Shown here in pieces: positions 40,566 to 49,715 of a DNA stretch of 64,000 bases. Under the pieces are notes generated by a model, which was not told the DNA's origin, made no database searches, and was given only the letters and a program-made list of their open reading frames with translations. The stretch comes from Lactobacillus bombicola. Lineage in GTDB: Bacteria > Bacillota > Bacilli > Lactobacillales > Lactobacillaceae. Each line of letters opens with the position of its first letter. Within the stretch, counting starts at the first letter, position 1. The translations under genes were made by a program, and so were the position numbers. The stretch is taken from contig NZ_FOMN01000001.1 in assembly GCF_900112665.1 (NCBI RefSeq), positions 502 through 64,501 on the forward strand, in the 5' to 3' direction.

Positions 40566-40604
40566 AAAAGCATCAAACTATAGTCTAGTTTGATGCTTTT
40601 AATT
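40566..40604. terminator. Strong intrinsic terminator after mnmA
   Basis: A perfect 15-bp stem AAAAGCATCAAACTA/TAGTTTGATGCTTTT with a 5-nt loop, followed by a T-rich tail. Confidence 0.93.
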
Positions 40605-40710
40605 TTGCTTGTTAAATCTAAACATAAAGTTAGCTGGGTAGATGAATTAAATTTTTTCTTTACCATATTAAATGCTAAACTAAAAGTAGAATAAGGAGAG
40701 AAAATTATTA

Positions 40711-41364
40711 ATGCAAATTTATTTTATTCGACATGGAAAAACAGAGTGGAATAATATTAAACGATTTCAAGGAGCGCATGGGGATTCACCACTTTTACCA
40801 CAAAGCTTAATTGACATTACAAAATTAGGAAAATATTTACAAAAAGAAAAATTCGCTGCCATATATGCGAGTCCGTTAAAAAGAGCTTATGATACTGCAA
40901 CTAGGCTAAAGCAAACAATGGGATTCACACATCCAGTTAACAAAGATGAGCGTTTACGCGAATTTGATTTAGGTAAACTGGAAGGACTAAAGTTTGAAGA
41001 AGCTACTTTAAAGTTTCCTGCCCAGGTAAATGACCTTTGGCAAAGACCAGATCAATATGATGGTAAAAGTATTGGTGGTGAGAATTATCTAGACGTAATT
41101 ACTCGTGGTAAAAATTTTGCCCAAGAAATCGTACAAAAATATGATCATGATGATAAAATCATTGCAGTTAGTCATGGAGCTGCATTAGGAGCAATTATAG
41201 GCGGCTTATTAGGCTATCCCTTAAATAATCTACGCCAAAACGGCGGATTAAATAATACCAGTTTAACAATTTTGGAAACAACTAATCATTTTAATTTTAA
41301 ACTAATTGTATGGAATGAAACGAGTTTTTTGGAAAGAAAAATGGTGGAAACAGATTCATTATGA
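40711..41364 (+). CDS. Histidine phosphatase family protein (phosphoglycerate mutase-like)
   Basis: The 217-residue protein has the catalytic RHGKTEWN motif at the N-terminus, YASPLKRAYDTATRL, the acid in REFDLGKLEGL and the second histidine in AVSHGAALGAI near 150. It is a phosphohistidine phosphatase or mutase; the substrate is not decidable. AAGGAGAG supports the ATG. Its TGA overlaps the ATG of the TPR gene. Confidence 0.88.
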   Translation: MQIYFIRHGKTEWNNIKRFQGAHGDSPLLPQSLIDITKLGKYLQKEKFAAIYASPLKRAYDTATRLKQTMGFTHPVNKDERLREFDLGKLEGLKFEEATLKFPAQVNDLWQRPDQYDGKSIGGENYLDVITRGKNFAQEIVQKYDHDDKIIAVSHGAALGAIIGGLLGYPLNNLRQNGGLNNTSLTILETTNHFNFKLIVWNETSFLERKMVETDSL

Positions 41365-42011
41365 TAAATAAAAAAAGTAGTCTAGCTAGTGAAAGTAATC
41401 AAACTAAAGACCAGATTCATACTTTAATTACAAAAATTGATGCGGCTCCTACTGAGACAGATAATTATCTAAAGTTAGCGACCATTCTAATCGGAAAAGG
41501 TAGTTTTGAGCAAGCGGTTCAATTGCTTGAACAAGCTAAAAAGCTTGTTCAAAATCCTCAAGATTTAGATTACGACTTAGCGGTTGGCTACTACATGCAA
41601 GGTGATTTTAAGCATGCCTTAGAATTACTTAACCACATTCCTAATGATGACTTGGTACTGTATCAAAAAGCGTTAGTAATGCAGAAAGTAGGCCAGCATC
41701 AGAAGGCTCTAGCATACGCATTGACAATTAAGCAGCTAGATGATCGTGTTTACGAATTATTAGGTGATATTTGGCTTAGTTTAGGCCAATTAGCAGAGGC
41801 ACAAGCAAACTATGAAAAAATTTGTCCGACTAAAAGGGGAGCAAAAATAAATTTTTTACTTGGAATTACTGTTTTAGAACGCAATCGTGATTTAGCAGAA
41901 AAATATTTTAGTCAGGCAAAAGAAGAAGATTACCAATTTTATCAATCTGCTCAAAAACAGTATAATGCCATTTTAAAAATGCTTAGTGATGTGGAGAAAG
42001 ACAATGACTGA
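41361..42011 (+). CDS. Tetratricopeptide-repeat protein
   Basis: The 216-residue protein is built of TPR helices (FEQAVQLLEQAKKLVQ, FKHALELLNHIPN, HQKALAYALTIKQ, LGQLAEAQANYEKI). TPR proteins mediate protein contacts. In lactobacilli a TPR gene commonly precedes recD2. Overlaps recD2 by 8 bp, so they are co-translated. Confidence 0.85.
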   Translation: MINKKSSLASESNQTKDQIHTLITKIDAAPTETDNYLKLATILIGKGSFEQAVQLLEQAKKLVQNPQDLDYDLAVGYYMQGDFKHALELLNHIPNDDLVLYQKALVMQKVGQHQKALAYALTIKQLDDRVYELLGDIWLSLGQLAEAQANYEKICPTKRGAKINFLLGITVLERNRDLAEKYFSQAKEEDYQFYQSAQKQYNAILKMLSDVEKDND

Positions 42012-44358
42012 ATTCACTGGAAAAGTAAAGCGTATCGTTTTTGAAAATGATAAAAATTTATTTAAAATATTAGATGCAACACTAATTAGTGAATTACCTG
42101 ATTATGATCGAAAAGAAATTAAAATTACAGGTAATTTTGGCGATATTCAAGTGGGTGGTACATATCTTTTTCATGGTCAGCTAGTTGTTCATAATAAGTT
42201 TGGTCTACAATTTAACTGTGAGAGTTATCAGCAGTCGTTACCACATGAAAAAGATAGTCTAATCAATTTTTTAAGTTCTAGTAAATTTCCTGGAATCGGT
42301 AAAAAAGCCGCAGAAAAAATTGTTTCCGTTTTAGGTGATAATGCATTATCGGTTTTAAAGGATAAGCCAGAAAAAGTTGCCACCTTGTCTTTGACGAAAA
42401 AACAGAAGGATAGTTTGCTTAATGGTGTAAGCGCCATGGATTCCTATTCAGAAATTGTTTTAAAATTAGCACAGTATGGACTGAATAAAAAAGTTGCTAA
42501 TCGCTTATATCAAATTTACCATGGCGAAACAATTAATAAGTTAAAGGCAGACCCTTATGCAGCAATTGCAGATGTTTCAGGCTATGCTTTTAAAAGTGCT
42601 GACCGCATGGGCACTAATTTAAATATGGCTAGGGATGATCCTAAAAGAATTAGCGGCGCAGTTTTTCAAATTATGCTTGATGAAGTTAATAAAGAGGGCA
42701 ATACCTATATTAAATTAGCAGATCTTTTGACGCGTTCAAGCAAATTATTAGCGCTTGATCAATTTGATCCGATTGCCAACTGCATTAATAAATTACAGCA
42801 TGAAGGAAAAGTTGTGGTTTCTGGTGATGAGGCAGCTTTACAGAATATTTTTCAGACGGAAAACGAAATTGCTCTGGCAATGAAAAATTTAGTTAACCGG
42901 CAAAATAGTGATCAGTTTAAAGAAAAAGATGTTCAAGCTGCAATTGAAAAAGCGGAAAAACAGTTAAAAATTGAATATGATGATACTCAAAAAATGGCAA
43001 TTAAGAATGCTTTAACTAATCCGATATCAATTTTAACTGGTGGTCCGGGAACCGGTAAAACTACCATTATTAATGGAATTTTGTTAGCTTTACAAAAATT
43101 AGCCGAAATTCCAGCTTCAACTTTATATAGTAGTGACCCACCATTTTTGTTAGCTGCCCCAACAGGGCGAGCAGCTAAAAGAATGGAAGAAATAACAGGC
43201 ATAACTGCTAAAACAATTCATCGTTTGCTGGGATTAGGAATCGGTGAAAATGATGCAACTGATTTGAATGAGCTTAACGGTGAAATTTTAATTATTGATG
43301 AAATGTCAATGGTTGATATGTTTTTATTTAAGCAATTAGTTAATAGTATTGATCAAACTAAACATGTTGTTTTTGTGGGTGATAAAGACCAATTGCCATC
43401 AGTGGGACCGGGAAATGTATTTAGTGATTTAATTAAAGCTGATGTTTTTCCTACTACTGTTTTAGAGCAAATTCATAGGCAAGGCGATGATTCAAGTATT
43501 ATTACTTTGGCTCATGCCATAAATGAAGGGCAAAACCCACAAATTATTTTTAAAAAAACTAAAAATTATTCTTTTATTTCTTGTCCAACACATGAAGTTG
43601 ATCACGTTGTGCAACAAATTGTTGAAAAAGCTTTAAATCATTTTGATCAAGATGATATACAAGTTTTGGGCGCAATGTATCAAGGTGAGGGGGGCGTTAT
43701 TAATTTGAATAACGTGATTCAGGCAATCGTAAACCCTACCAAAACAGAAAGTAAATTTTTAGAAATTCATGACGAAATTTTCCGAATTGGTGATCGAATT
43801 TTACAGTTACAGAATAATCCAGAAAAAGATATTTATAATGGGCAAATTGGTAAAATAGTCTCAATTGATAATACTAGTACCAAAAATTGTATGATTGCTG
43901 ATTTTGATGGACGTGAAATCAGTTTTAGCAAAAAAGATATGTTTGACTTAACTAGAGCTTATGCAATTACCATTCATAAGGCACAGGGGTCTGAATTTCC
44001 ATTAGTTATTTTGAGCTTAACTATGCAAAATTATGTAATGCTTAAACGAAATCTTTTATATACGGCAGTGACCAGGGCAGCCCAAAATTTAGTCTTAATT
44101 GGTGATCCGCATGCTTACACAATGGCTTTAACTAATTCGGGAAATGATCGGCAAACTGGATTATGTAAGAAACTTAAGAAACAGCTGGCTAAAAATGGAG
44201 AAGAGACGTTAAGTCTTAAGGAAAAAGCAAAGATAAAAGCAGCAGTAGTCAGCTCTAATTCCGAGACTTCGTATATTTTGACGCCCGAATTAATCTATTC
44301 TGGAGAAATTGACCCAATGATTGGTATGCAAGATGTTGCTATTAAGCGCAAAAAATAA
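42004..44358 (+). CDS. recD2: ATP-dependent DNA helicase RecD2
   Basis: The 784-residue protein has an N-terminal OB and helix-hairpin-helix region (FPGIGKKAAEKIV near 97), the SF1B helicase core with Walker A GGPGTGKTT near 345, LLAAPTGRAAKRM, Walker B IIDEMSMVD, VGDKDQLPSVGPG and the UvrD-type AITIHKAQGSEF near 660. RecD2 is the stand-alone RecD of bacteria without RecBC partners. ATG 42004 follows GGAGAAAG; an 18-bp longer frame is unlikely. Confidence 0.94.
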   Translation: MTEFTGKVKRIVFENDKNLFKILDATLISELPDYDRKEIKITGNFGDIQVGGTYLFHGQLVVHNKFGLQFNCESYQQSLPHEKDSLINFLSSSKFPGIGKKAAEKIVSVLGDNALSVLKDKPEKVATLSLTKKQKDSLLNGVSAMDSYSEIVLKLAQYGLNKKVANRLYQIYHGETINKLKADPYAAIADVSGYAFKSADRMGTNLNMARDDPKRISGAVFQIMLDEVNKEGNTYIKLADLLTRSSKLLALDQFDPIANCINKLQHEGKVVVSGDEAALQNIFQTENEIALAMKNLVNRQNSDQFKEKDVQAAIEKAEKQLKIEYDDTQKMAIKNALTNPISILTGGPGTGKTTIINGILLALQKLAEIPASTLYSSDPPFLLAAPTGRAAKRMEEITGITAKTIHRLLGLGIGENDATDLNELNGEILIIDEMSMVDMFLFKQLVNSIDQTKHVVFVGDKDQLPSVGPGNVFSDLIKADVFPTTVLEQIHRQGDDSSIITLAHAINEGQNPQIIFKKTKNYSFISCPTHEVDHVVQQIVEKALNHFDQDDIQVLGAMYQGEGGVINLNNVIQAIVNPTKTESKFLEIHDEIFRIGDRILQLQNNPEKDIYNGQIGKIVSIDNTSTKNCMIADFDGREISFSKKDMFDLTRAYAITIHKAQGSEFPLVILSLTMQNYVMLKRNLLYTAVTRAAQNLVLIGDPHAYTMALTNSGNDRQTGLCKKLKKQLAKNGEETLSLKEKAKIKAAVVSSNSETSYILTPELIYSGEIDPMIGMQDVAIKRKK

Positions 44359-44375
44359 TTGATAAGGAGTAATTA

Positions 44376-44765
44376 ATGACTAAGCAATCAAAAAAAGTGT
44401 GTACTGAATTAAAGCAAAAAATAATTAATTGGCTAGCTAGTAATATTAATGTATTGATATTTGATGAGAACACTATTGAAATTGCCACTTCACAAAGAGA
44501 TGCACTGGGGGAAGAGGTATATTGTTTTGTTGAAAAGAAAGAAACTGCATTAAAAGTTACTGATGATGGTCGTTGTCTATTTAAACTCGACCCTAGTGCT
44601 AGTGATGAAGAATTGTTTGAATCTTGTGCCAACTTGATTTGGGATGCAGGATTTGAAGTTAATCCTAGTACTGGTGTTATTTTTACTGAAGTAGATTCAG
44701 AAGATTTAGTACCTAAAATTAGTGAACTTGCTCGTTTACAGGTTGCAATTTCTTATTTAGTGTAA
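44376..44765 (+). CDS. DUF1828-like protein
   Basis: A 129-residue protein with a charged first helix, then a pattern EEVYCFVEKKETALKVTDDGRCLFKLD characteristic of DUF1828, and an alternating strand/helix C-terminus. Function unknown; family members are often near phage or defence genes, but nothing like that is seen here. AAGGAG Shine-Dalgarno. It follows recD2 by 17 bp. Confidence 0.6.
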   Translation: MTKQSKKVCTELKQKIINWLASNINVLIFDENTIEIATSQRDALGEEVYCFVEKKETALKVTDDGRCLFKLDPSASDEELFESCANLIWDAGFEVNPSTGVIFTEVDSEDLVPKISELARLQVAISYLV

Positions 44766-44802
44766 ATATACTTCTGGAAGGAAATATAGTCATATTATCC
44801 TA

Positions 44803-44830
44803 TTGTAAAAAGTGAAAAAACGAGTAGAAT
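44803..44830 (+). promoter_or_regulatory. Promoter of the MFS transporter
   Basis: TTGTAA (44803-44808), 16-nt spacer, TAGAAT (44825-44830). Confidence 0.55.
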
Positions 44831-44884
44831 GTAATTCTGATGAAATAATTGAATGACAGAGAGCGTTCGTTTTGGAGGAAATAA

Positions 44885-46120
44885 ATGATGAATACTATTA
44901 AACAGCACACTAGAGTACTAAGCAAAAATCAAAAGTGGACAATTGCGTCTACTTCATCCGGATTTGCTTTAGAAAATATGGATGTGCTTTTTTTATCCTT
45001 TGCAATGAGTTCAATGATTGCTGACCTACATTTATCTGGTGGTGCTGCTGGATTAATTTCATCAGTGACCAATTTAGGTATGCTGGCTGGTGGTATTATT
45101 TTTGGTATTCTTGGTGATAAAATTGGGCGAGTGAAGACTTTTAGTCATACTGTAATTATCTTTGCAGTAGCTACGGCTTGCATGGCTTTTGCCAAGAATA
45201 TTTATTTAATCTATGCATTGCGTTTTCTAGCCGGTATTGGTGCTGGTGGCGAATATGGTGTGGGGATTGCTTTGATTGCAGAAACTTTTCCGCAAGCTCA
45301 GATTGGTAAAATGACTTCGATTGCGGCCATTGGTGGCCAAGTTGGTGCCGTCTTAGCAGCTTTAATTGCCGCTTGGATTATTCCTAACGCTGGCTGGCAT
45401 ATGCTATTTCTAGTTGGAATTGTGCCAGTTGTACTAACAATTTTTATTAGAAAGCATCTTCATGAGAGTGAACAATTTTTAACAGCGAAGGCTAAAGAAA
45501 AAGGTTCATTGCTATCAAATGTCTTTAAAAAAATGTTTGCTACACCGCAGTTAACTTTTCAAAGTTTAGGCTTAATGTTGATGATGACAGTACAAATTGC
45601 TGGCTATTTTGGCTTAATGAATTGGTTGCCAACAATTGTCCAAAAGCAATTACATTTGAATGTTGCTAATTCCAGTTTATGGATGATTGCAACAATTATT
45701 GGGATGAGCATTGGTATGCTTACTTTTGGTTCTATTTTTGATTATTTTGGTCCTAGAAGAGCTTTTGGCATTTTCTTAGTTGGATCTGCTATTATGGTTT
45801 ATACTCTCAGCTTAGCTACTAATATGCTAACTTTACTGCTAATTGGGGCAGTAGTTGGTTTCTTTTCTAACGGAATGTTTGGTGGTTACGGCGCTGTAAT
45901 TAGTCAATTGTATCCAACTGAAATTAGGTCAAGTGCTAATAATATTATTGTTAATATTGGTCGGGCAATTGGTGGCTTTTCATCAGTCGTAATTGGTATT
46001 TTGATGGATCGATATAATTTAACCATTGTAATGGGCTTTTTGTCTGCTTTGTATATTATTAGTCTGATTGTTATGATTAATTTACCGGGCTTAAAGACTC
46101 TATCTCGCAATAAGGCATAG
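44885..46120 (+). CDS. Major facilitator superfamily transporter
   Basis: The 411-residue protein has 12 hydrophobic helices and MFS motif A in the loop between helices 2 and 3 (GILGDKIGRVKTF near residue 75) with a partial repeat between 8 and 9 (FDYFGPRRAFG). The helix-4/5 motif RFLAGIGAGGEYGVGIALIAE resembles the AAHS/sialate-type proton symporters. The substrate cannot be told. Either of the first two ATG codons could be used after GGAGGAAATAA. Confidence 0.88.
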   Translation: MMNTIKQHTRVLSKNQKWTIASTSSGFALENMDVLFLSFAMSSMIADLHLSGGAAGLISSVTNLGMLAGGIIFGILGDKIGRVKTFSHTVIIFAVATACMAFAKNIYLIYALRFLAGIGAGGEYGVGIALIAETFPQAQIGKMTSIAAIGGQVGAVLAALIAAWIIPNAGWHMLFLVGIVPVVLTIFIRKHLHESEQFLTAKAKEKGSLLSNVFKKMFATPQLTFQSLGLMLMMTVQIAGYFGLMNWLPTIVQKQLHLNVANSSLWMIATIIGMSIGMLTFGSIFDYFGPRRAFGIFLVGSAIMVYTLSLATNMLTLLLIGAVVGFFSNGMFGGYGAVISQLYPTEIRSSANNIIVNIGRAIGGFSSVVIGILMDRYNLTIVMGFLSALYIISLIVMINLPGLKTLSRNKA

Positions 46121-46241
46121 TTTAATTTAGATGTACTGAGAAAATTTTTTTCTTAAATATTTCTTGCTTACTTGGCTAATAATGTCATATTTGTTATGCT
46201 GTATCCTAGAGACTAGATTTAACAATATAGAAAGTTAGGAT

Positions 46242-46775
46242 ATTATTTTACATTTTAAAAACATTAAGTGGCAAACTGAGGAATATCGAAAAGTAAAAGA
46301 ATTATACGTAAAAGCTTTTCCTGAAGCTGAAAGATTCCATACTTGGCAACTACTAGTTATGGCTTTGCGAAAAAAAGCTCGTTTTCAAGCTATTTACAAC
46401 GAAACAGAATTTGTTGGTTTAATCTTTTTAGTTGAAGGAGAAACAGCGGTTTATTTAGCTTACTTAGCAATTATTTCAGCTAAGCATGGTCAGGGTTATG
46501 GTACGAAAGTATTACAGGCTCTAAGAAAGAATTATTACAATAAAGATATTATTTTAGATATTGAACCAATTAATAGTCTGGCACTAAACTATAATCAACG
46601 GGTAAAACGGCTTCATTTTTATGAACGCAATGGCTTTAAGCAAACTGGTAAAAAATTAATTGATGCTGAGGGTCAATATGCGATTATGACTACTGGCACA
46701 GTATTTAAAGCGGAAATCCTTAATCAGTTATTACATTATATGAGTTTCGGTCTACATAAATTTAAGGTTGAATGA
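46242..46775 (+). CDS. GNAT family N-acetyltransferase with apparent ATT start
   Basis: The first ATG in frame (46359) would remove about 39 residues of a typical GNAT N-terminal segment (HFKNIKWQTEEYRKVKELYVKAFP), which is intact upstream. The frame is open only to 46239, and the only start-like codons there are ATT at 46242 and 46245, preceded by TTAGGA. The acetyl-CoA motif A is seen as AKHGQGYGTKVL, then YERNGFKQTGKK near the end. Either translation begins at ATT or the start codon was lost recently. Substrate unknown. Confidence 0.7.
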   Translation: MILHFKNIKWQTEEYRKVKELYVKAFPEAERFHTWQLLVMALRKKARFQAIYNETEFVGLIFLVEGETAVYLAYLAIISAKHGQGYGTKVLQALRKNYYNKDIILDIEPINSLALNYNQRVKRLHFYERNGFKQTGKKLIDAEGQYAIMTTGTVFKAEILNQLLHYMSFGLHKFKVE

Positions 46776-46814
46776 TACCACTAATTGGATTTAGCAAGTA
46801 ACATAACTTAATTT

Positions 46815-46852
46815 AAAGGGTAAGCAATTTTTAAAATTACTTACCCTTTTTT
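46815..46852. terminator. Intrinsic terminator after the GNAT gene
   Basis: AAAGGGTAAG pairs with CTTACCCTTT (10 bp) followed by T-rich sequence. Confidence 0.88.
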
Positions 46853-46880
46853 GCTTGCGCAATAGAAATTTATTATTTTC

Positions 46881-47340
46881 AAGTATAAACTATAATTTAG
46901 TAAATATATTATTCCTTTTTTATTATGAGGTATAAAAAAGGAAAAAAAGTAAAAAATTAATAGTTAGTTTAGCGGCAGTTGCTTTGGCAGCCGTTCCAGT
47001 AATTACCACTAGTCTTAATCAAGTTCAGGCAGCACAAACAATTGACCAAACGCAAAATAAAATTGCAACAGACGGTACCTTAACATTAAACCACAACACG
47101 CGCATTTATAATCAAAGAGGGCAAAAATTGTACTCTTACCAGGGAGTAATGGCTTACTTAAAAAAGGGGCGACAGTTAAGTATGCTGATCAGGTTAAAGC
47201 AATAACTAATTCGGATACAAAGCGTTACTCCTTCCATAAAGAAAATTTTCAGGACTGGTTCTATTTACCATATAAAACAATCAAGGGACAGGAATATTAT
47301 AGTATTGGCCATGGTGGTTATATAAAAGCTGCTAATGTTC
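46881..47340 (+). repeat. Direct repeat, copy 1 (5' end of SLAP gene plus upstream region)
   Basis: Sequence from the TATAAT-containing upstream region through the signal peptide and first SLAP segment is nearly identical to 49716-50176, offset 2835-2836 bp. Identity is highest to about 47235 and then declines. It marks a duplicated SLAP gene. Confidence 0.85.
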
Positions 47341-48032
47341 AAGAAATTGATAGTTATAGGTTGTATACAAATTATGCTACTGTTCGGCTAGCGAAGATAA
47401 CAGAATCTGGAGTAGGCAGAAGTAATAATGCTAGAATAATTAATTCGCAAGGGAATTTTACTAATAAGTATATTAAGAAGGACTCCAAAATAGTAATTGA
47501 CCGCACCTCCGATAGGGTTAGTTTAGCTGGTTCAATGGATATACTTGGTTTGTCAAATTCATATATGGAAGTATTTCGCTTAAAAAATAATAAGCAGCAA
47601 TTCGTTTTGAGGGCAGATATTAAGAAAAGCTCAATACCAAGGCAAGTTATCCTACCATATAGTAATTTTACGAGTGTACGTATTATAAGGAAGAGTCCAA
47701 TATATAATATTCATGGTATTCAGGATAGTGATAGTGCTTTTCCAACTATTGCAGAAGGTCACGAGACAGATGTCAAGAGTTTACGGTATATTTGGGTTCC
47801 GAGCTTAAATAAAGCAGAATTGTTTTATGAAGGAACAGAATTCTATAAAGATGCTGAGTTTAAGTATATTAAGGCTTCAGACGTTGAGTATCTTTTTGGT
47901 AAACATTTAACTCCAGTAAATACGGCAACTGATGTAACTCCAATTAACACTGCAGTTGATGTAACGCCAAAAAAAACGATTTTGATAAGTCCAGCCTTTA
48001 AGATCAGTCATCTCAGCAGTTGTAAATACTAG
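46939..48032 (+). pseudogene. SLAP-domain surface protein pseudogene (start codon lost, frameshift, 3' truncated)
   Basis: It aligns with the intact paralogue at 49774. The start codon is AGG here instead of ATG (46939-46941). The signal peptide region follows in frame (SLAAVALAAVPVITTSLNQ), then a one-base deletion near 47144 (AGGGAGT versus AGGGAAGT) puts the rest into another frame with an early stop at 47205. The second frame continues through SLAP-like sequence to about 47965 (NTATDVTPI/NTAVDVTPK repeat) and then reads into unrelated DNA until a stop at 48032. The C-terminal FIVAR region of the paralogue is missing. Confidence 0.85.
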
Positions 48033-48104
48033 CTTGGTCAGATAAGTTTTGGCAAGTTGGCGGTTTTCTTCTGGAATTAAGTGCAATTTGTTTTCGTATT
48101 TCAT
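47978..48104 (-). pseudogene. 5' fragment of a gene, possibly Fic family
   Basis: On the minus strand an ATG at 48104 with AAGG upstream opens MKYENKLHLIPEENRQLAKT and about 25 more plausible codons. It then runs into the SLAP pseudogene tail. The N-terminus resembles Fic proteins of lactobacilli (N-x-HLTPEENRxLAK), but the Fic core is absent. The junction near 47970 looks like a recombination or deletion point. Identification is tentative. Confidence 0.35.
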
Positions 48105-48268
48105 TAATAATGCCTTTTTTTATTATATACAATTATAAATTCAAAAAAAATTATTTATTGCCAAATTTAGTCTTGTGGTTCTATGCTTTAGTAATACTTC
48201 GACTAATCTGCACTATGTTAAAATTATGTTGTTATATATTTAAAAAACATACACAAAATTAAAATAAG

Positions 48269-48277
48269 TGTTATAAT
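48269..48277 (+). promoter_or_regulatory. Promoter of the Apf-like gene (-10)
   Basis: Extended -10 TGTTATAAT, about 57 bases upstream of the ATG, within an AT-rich 300-bp gap that otherwise holds only the minus-strand fragment. Confidence 0.55.
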
Positions 48278-48333
48278 GTTATTAAAAATAATATGTAATT
48301 TATAATTACTTTTTTGAGAAATGAGGCGTAAAA

Positions 48334-48999
48334 ATGAAATTTAAAAAAATTTTGGAAGTATGTTCTTCTGCAATTATGTTAGCAACAGTGCCAGCATCCA
48401 TGATGCTGACCACTAGTACTGCGTCAGCAGAGTCGACAGCATTGCCTTCGATTTCTAAGAATGATATAGCTCCGGTTGCTAATAAAGATAATCAATCATT
48501 AAGACAAATTGCTGAAAACAATAATCTTGAGTTATCAGTAGTTGAGCAACTTAATAATAATCTTGATCCTGATACACCGATCCCTAGTGGAACACCAATT
48601 TACTTACCACAAAATGTTGAACATGCTGCTGATTATAGTGAAGGTACAGTTAACGACAATACCATTTTAGATTTTGGCAATGATCTTTTACGATCTTATG
48701 GTCGTAATCCTGTTGGTAATCCGTATGCTAATGTTCCAGCAAGTATAAAAAGTAAGTACTATGATAATTTAAGTAGTGCAAATAGATCAGCAAAAGTATG
48801 GATTGCTTATAATGAATCAACCTATAGTTATACAGCCGTCAATGGTCAGTACTATGGGCGTTTTCAATTAACTAAGTCTTACCTTAATGGAGATTACAGT
48901 AAAGTAAATCAAGAAAAAACTGCAGATAGATATGTCAAAAATCGGTATGGTTCATGGGAAAAAGCTAAACAATTTTGGCAAGCACATCAATGGTACTAG
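48334..48999 (+). CDS. Aggregation-promoting factor (Apf)-like secreted LysM protein
   Basis: The 221-residue protein has a signal peptide with cleavage after SAEA-type site (TASA-ES near residue 32), a LysM domain (about 48-95, NQSLRQIAENNNLELSVVEQL…GTPIYLP) and a C-terminal lysozyme-like/Apf domain (IAYNESTYSYTAVNGQYYGRFQ…ADRYVKNRYGSWEKAKQFW). The glutamate in YNES is the probable catalytic residue. Apf proteins bind the wall and influence cell shape and aggregation; peptidoglycan cleavage is inferred from the fold. It lies between the two SLAP paralogues. Confidence 0.88.
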   Translation: MKFKKILEVCSSAIMLATVPASMMLTTSTASAESTALPSISKNDIAPVANKDNQSLRQIAENNNLELSVVEQLNNNLDPDTPIPSGTPIYLPQNVEHAADYSEGTVNDNTILDFGNDLLRSYGRNPVGNPYANVPASIKSKYYDNLSSANRSAKVWIAYNESTYSYTAVNGQYYGRFQLTKSYLNGDYSKVNQEKTADRYVKNRYGSWEKAKQFWQAHQWY

Positions 49000-49011
49000 T
49001 GAGAAAAGCAT

Positions 49012-49647
49012 ATGAAAAAAATAGTTAAAGTCTTGGTTGTTTTAACGATAGTATCGACGGGACAACTGTTGGCTACCACAAATAATACTACGGCCCAAGT
49101 TGCGCAAATAGGAAAGCCTAAGCGTGTAACTAATAAAGCTTGGACTAAGAAGTTAGCTAAAGCTGGGTATGTTTTTGTATTACCTCATGCTGGTAAAGGC
49201 GCATTATATAAGAATACAACAGCCAAGGGTGGTAAATCATACAGCCGAAAGGTATTAAAGAAGCTTGTTAAGAATCATACACTATTTAAGGTCAGAAAGC
49301 TGACAACCATTAAAAACAGTATTTCCGTTGATTTGATTTCTAAGGATGGAAAATATAAAGGTTATACCAATTATGTGAATGGTATTTATAACAAAAACCT
49401 ATTTAATAAGGACTTACAACCACTAATTAATGCTGAACTAAAAGTAATGATTGCTAAAGATAATAACGAACCTACTTCGGCTTTATTAGAGCAAGCACAA
49501 ACGTTAGCTGGCGAGTTAACTGGTAAGAATAAGCCAATAGCTGATACTTCAATTAAACAGTTAAAACGTTATTTAAAGCATAATGATATATCAGAAACAC
49601 CGGTACTTCTAATTGGTAAGCATCCAGGTGACTTATTAGCAAATTAA
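49012..49647 (+). CDS. Secreted basic protein of unknown function
   Basis: The 211-residue protein has a signal peptide (KKIVKVLVVLTIVSTGQLLA). The mature part is lysine-rich with a WTKKLAKAGYVFVLP…GALYKNTTAKGGKSYSRKVLKKLV segment and a helical C-terminal part (ALLEQAQTLAGELTGKNK). No domain recognised. It starts 12 bp after the Apf-like gene, so they are probably co-transcribed and it is likely cell-surface associated through charge. Confidence 0.7.
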   Translation: MKKIVKVLVVLTIVSTGQLLATTNNTTAQVAQIGKPKRVTNKAWTKKLAKAGYVFVLPHAGKGALYKNTTAKGGKSYSRKVLKKLVKNHTLFKVRKLTTIKNSISVDLISKDGKYKGYTNYVNGIYNKNLFNKDLQPLINAELKVMIAKDNNEPTSALLEQAQTLAGELTGKNKPIADTSIKQLKRYLKHNDISETPVLLIGKHPGDLLAN

Positions 49648-49653
49648 AAGAAG

Positions 49654-49682
49654 AGTGAGTAGCTATTTTTACTCACTTTTTT
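49654..49682. terminator. Intrinsic terminator
   Basis: AGTGAGTA pairs with TACTCACT (8 bp), followed by T6. Ends the Apf-like operon. Confidence 0.88.
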
Positions 49683-49715
49683 GTTTGGTCGCATAGTAGA
49701 AAACTTATTACTTTG

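Noticed and set aside
47907-48104. Complete 65-codon minus-strand gene
   Set aside because: Only the first 40 or so codons look natural. The rest is the antisense of the SLAP pseudogene tail, so it is listed as a truncated fragment.
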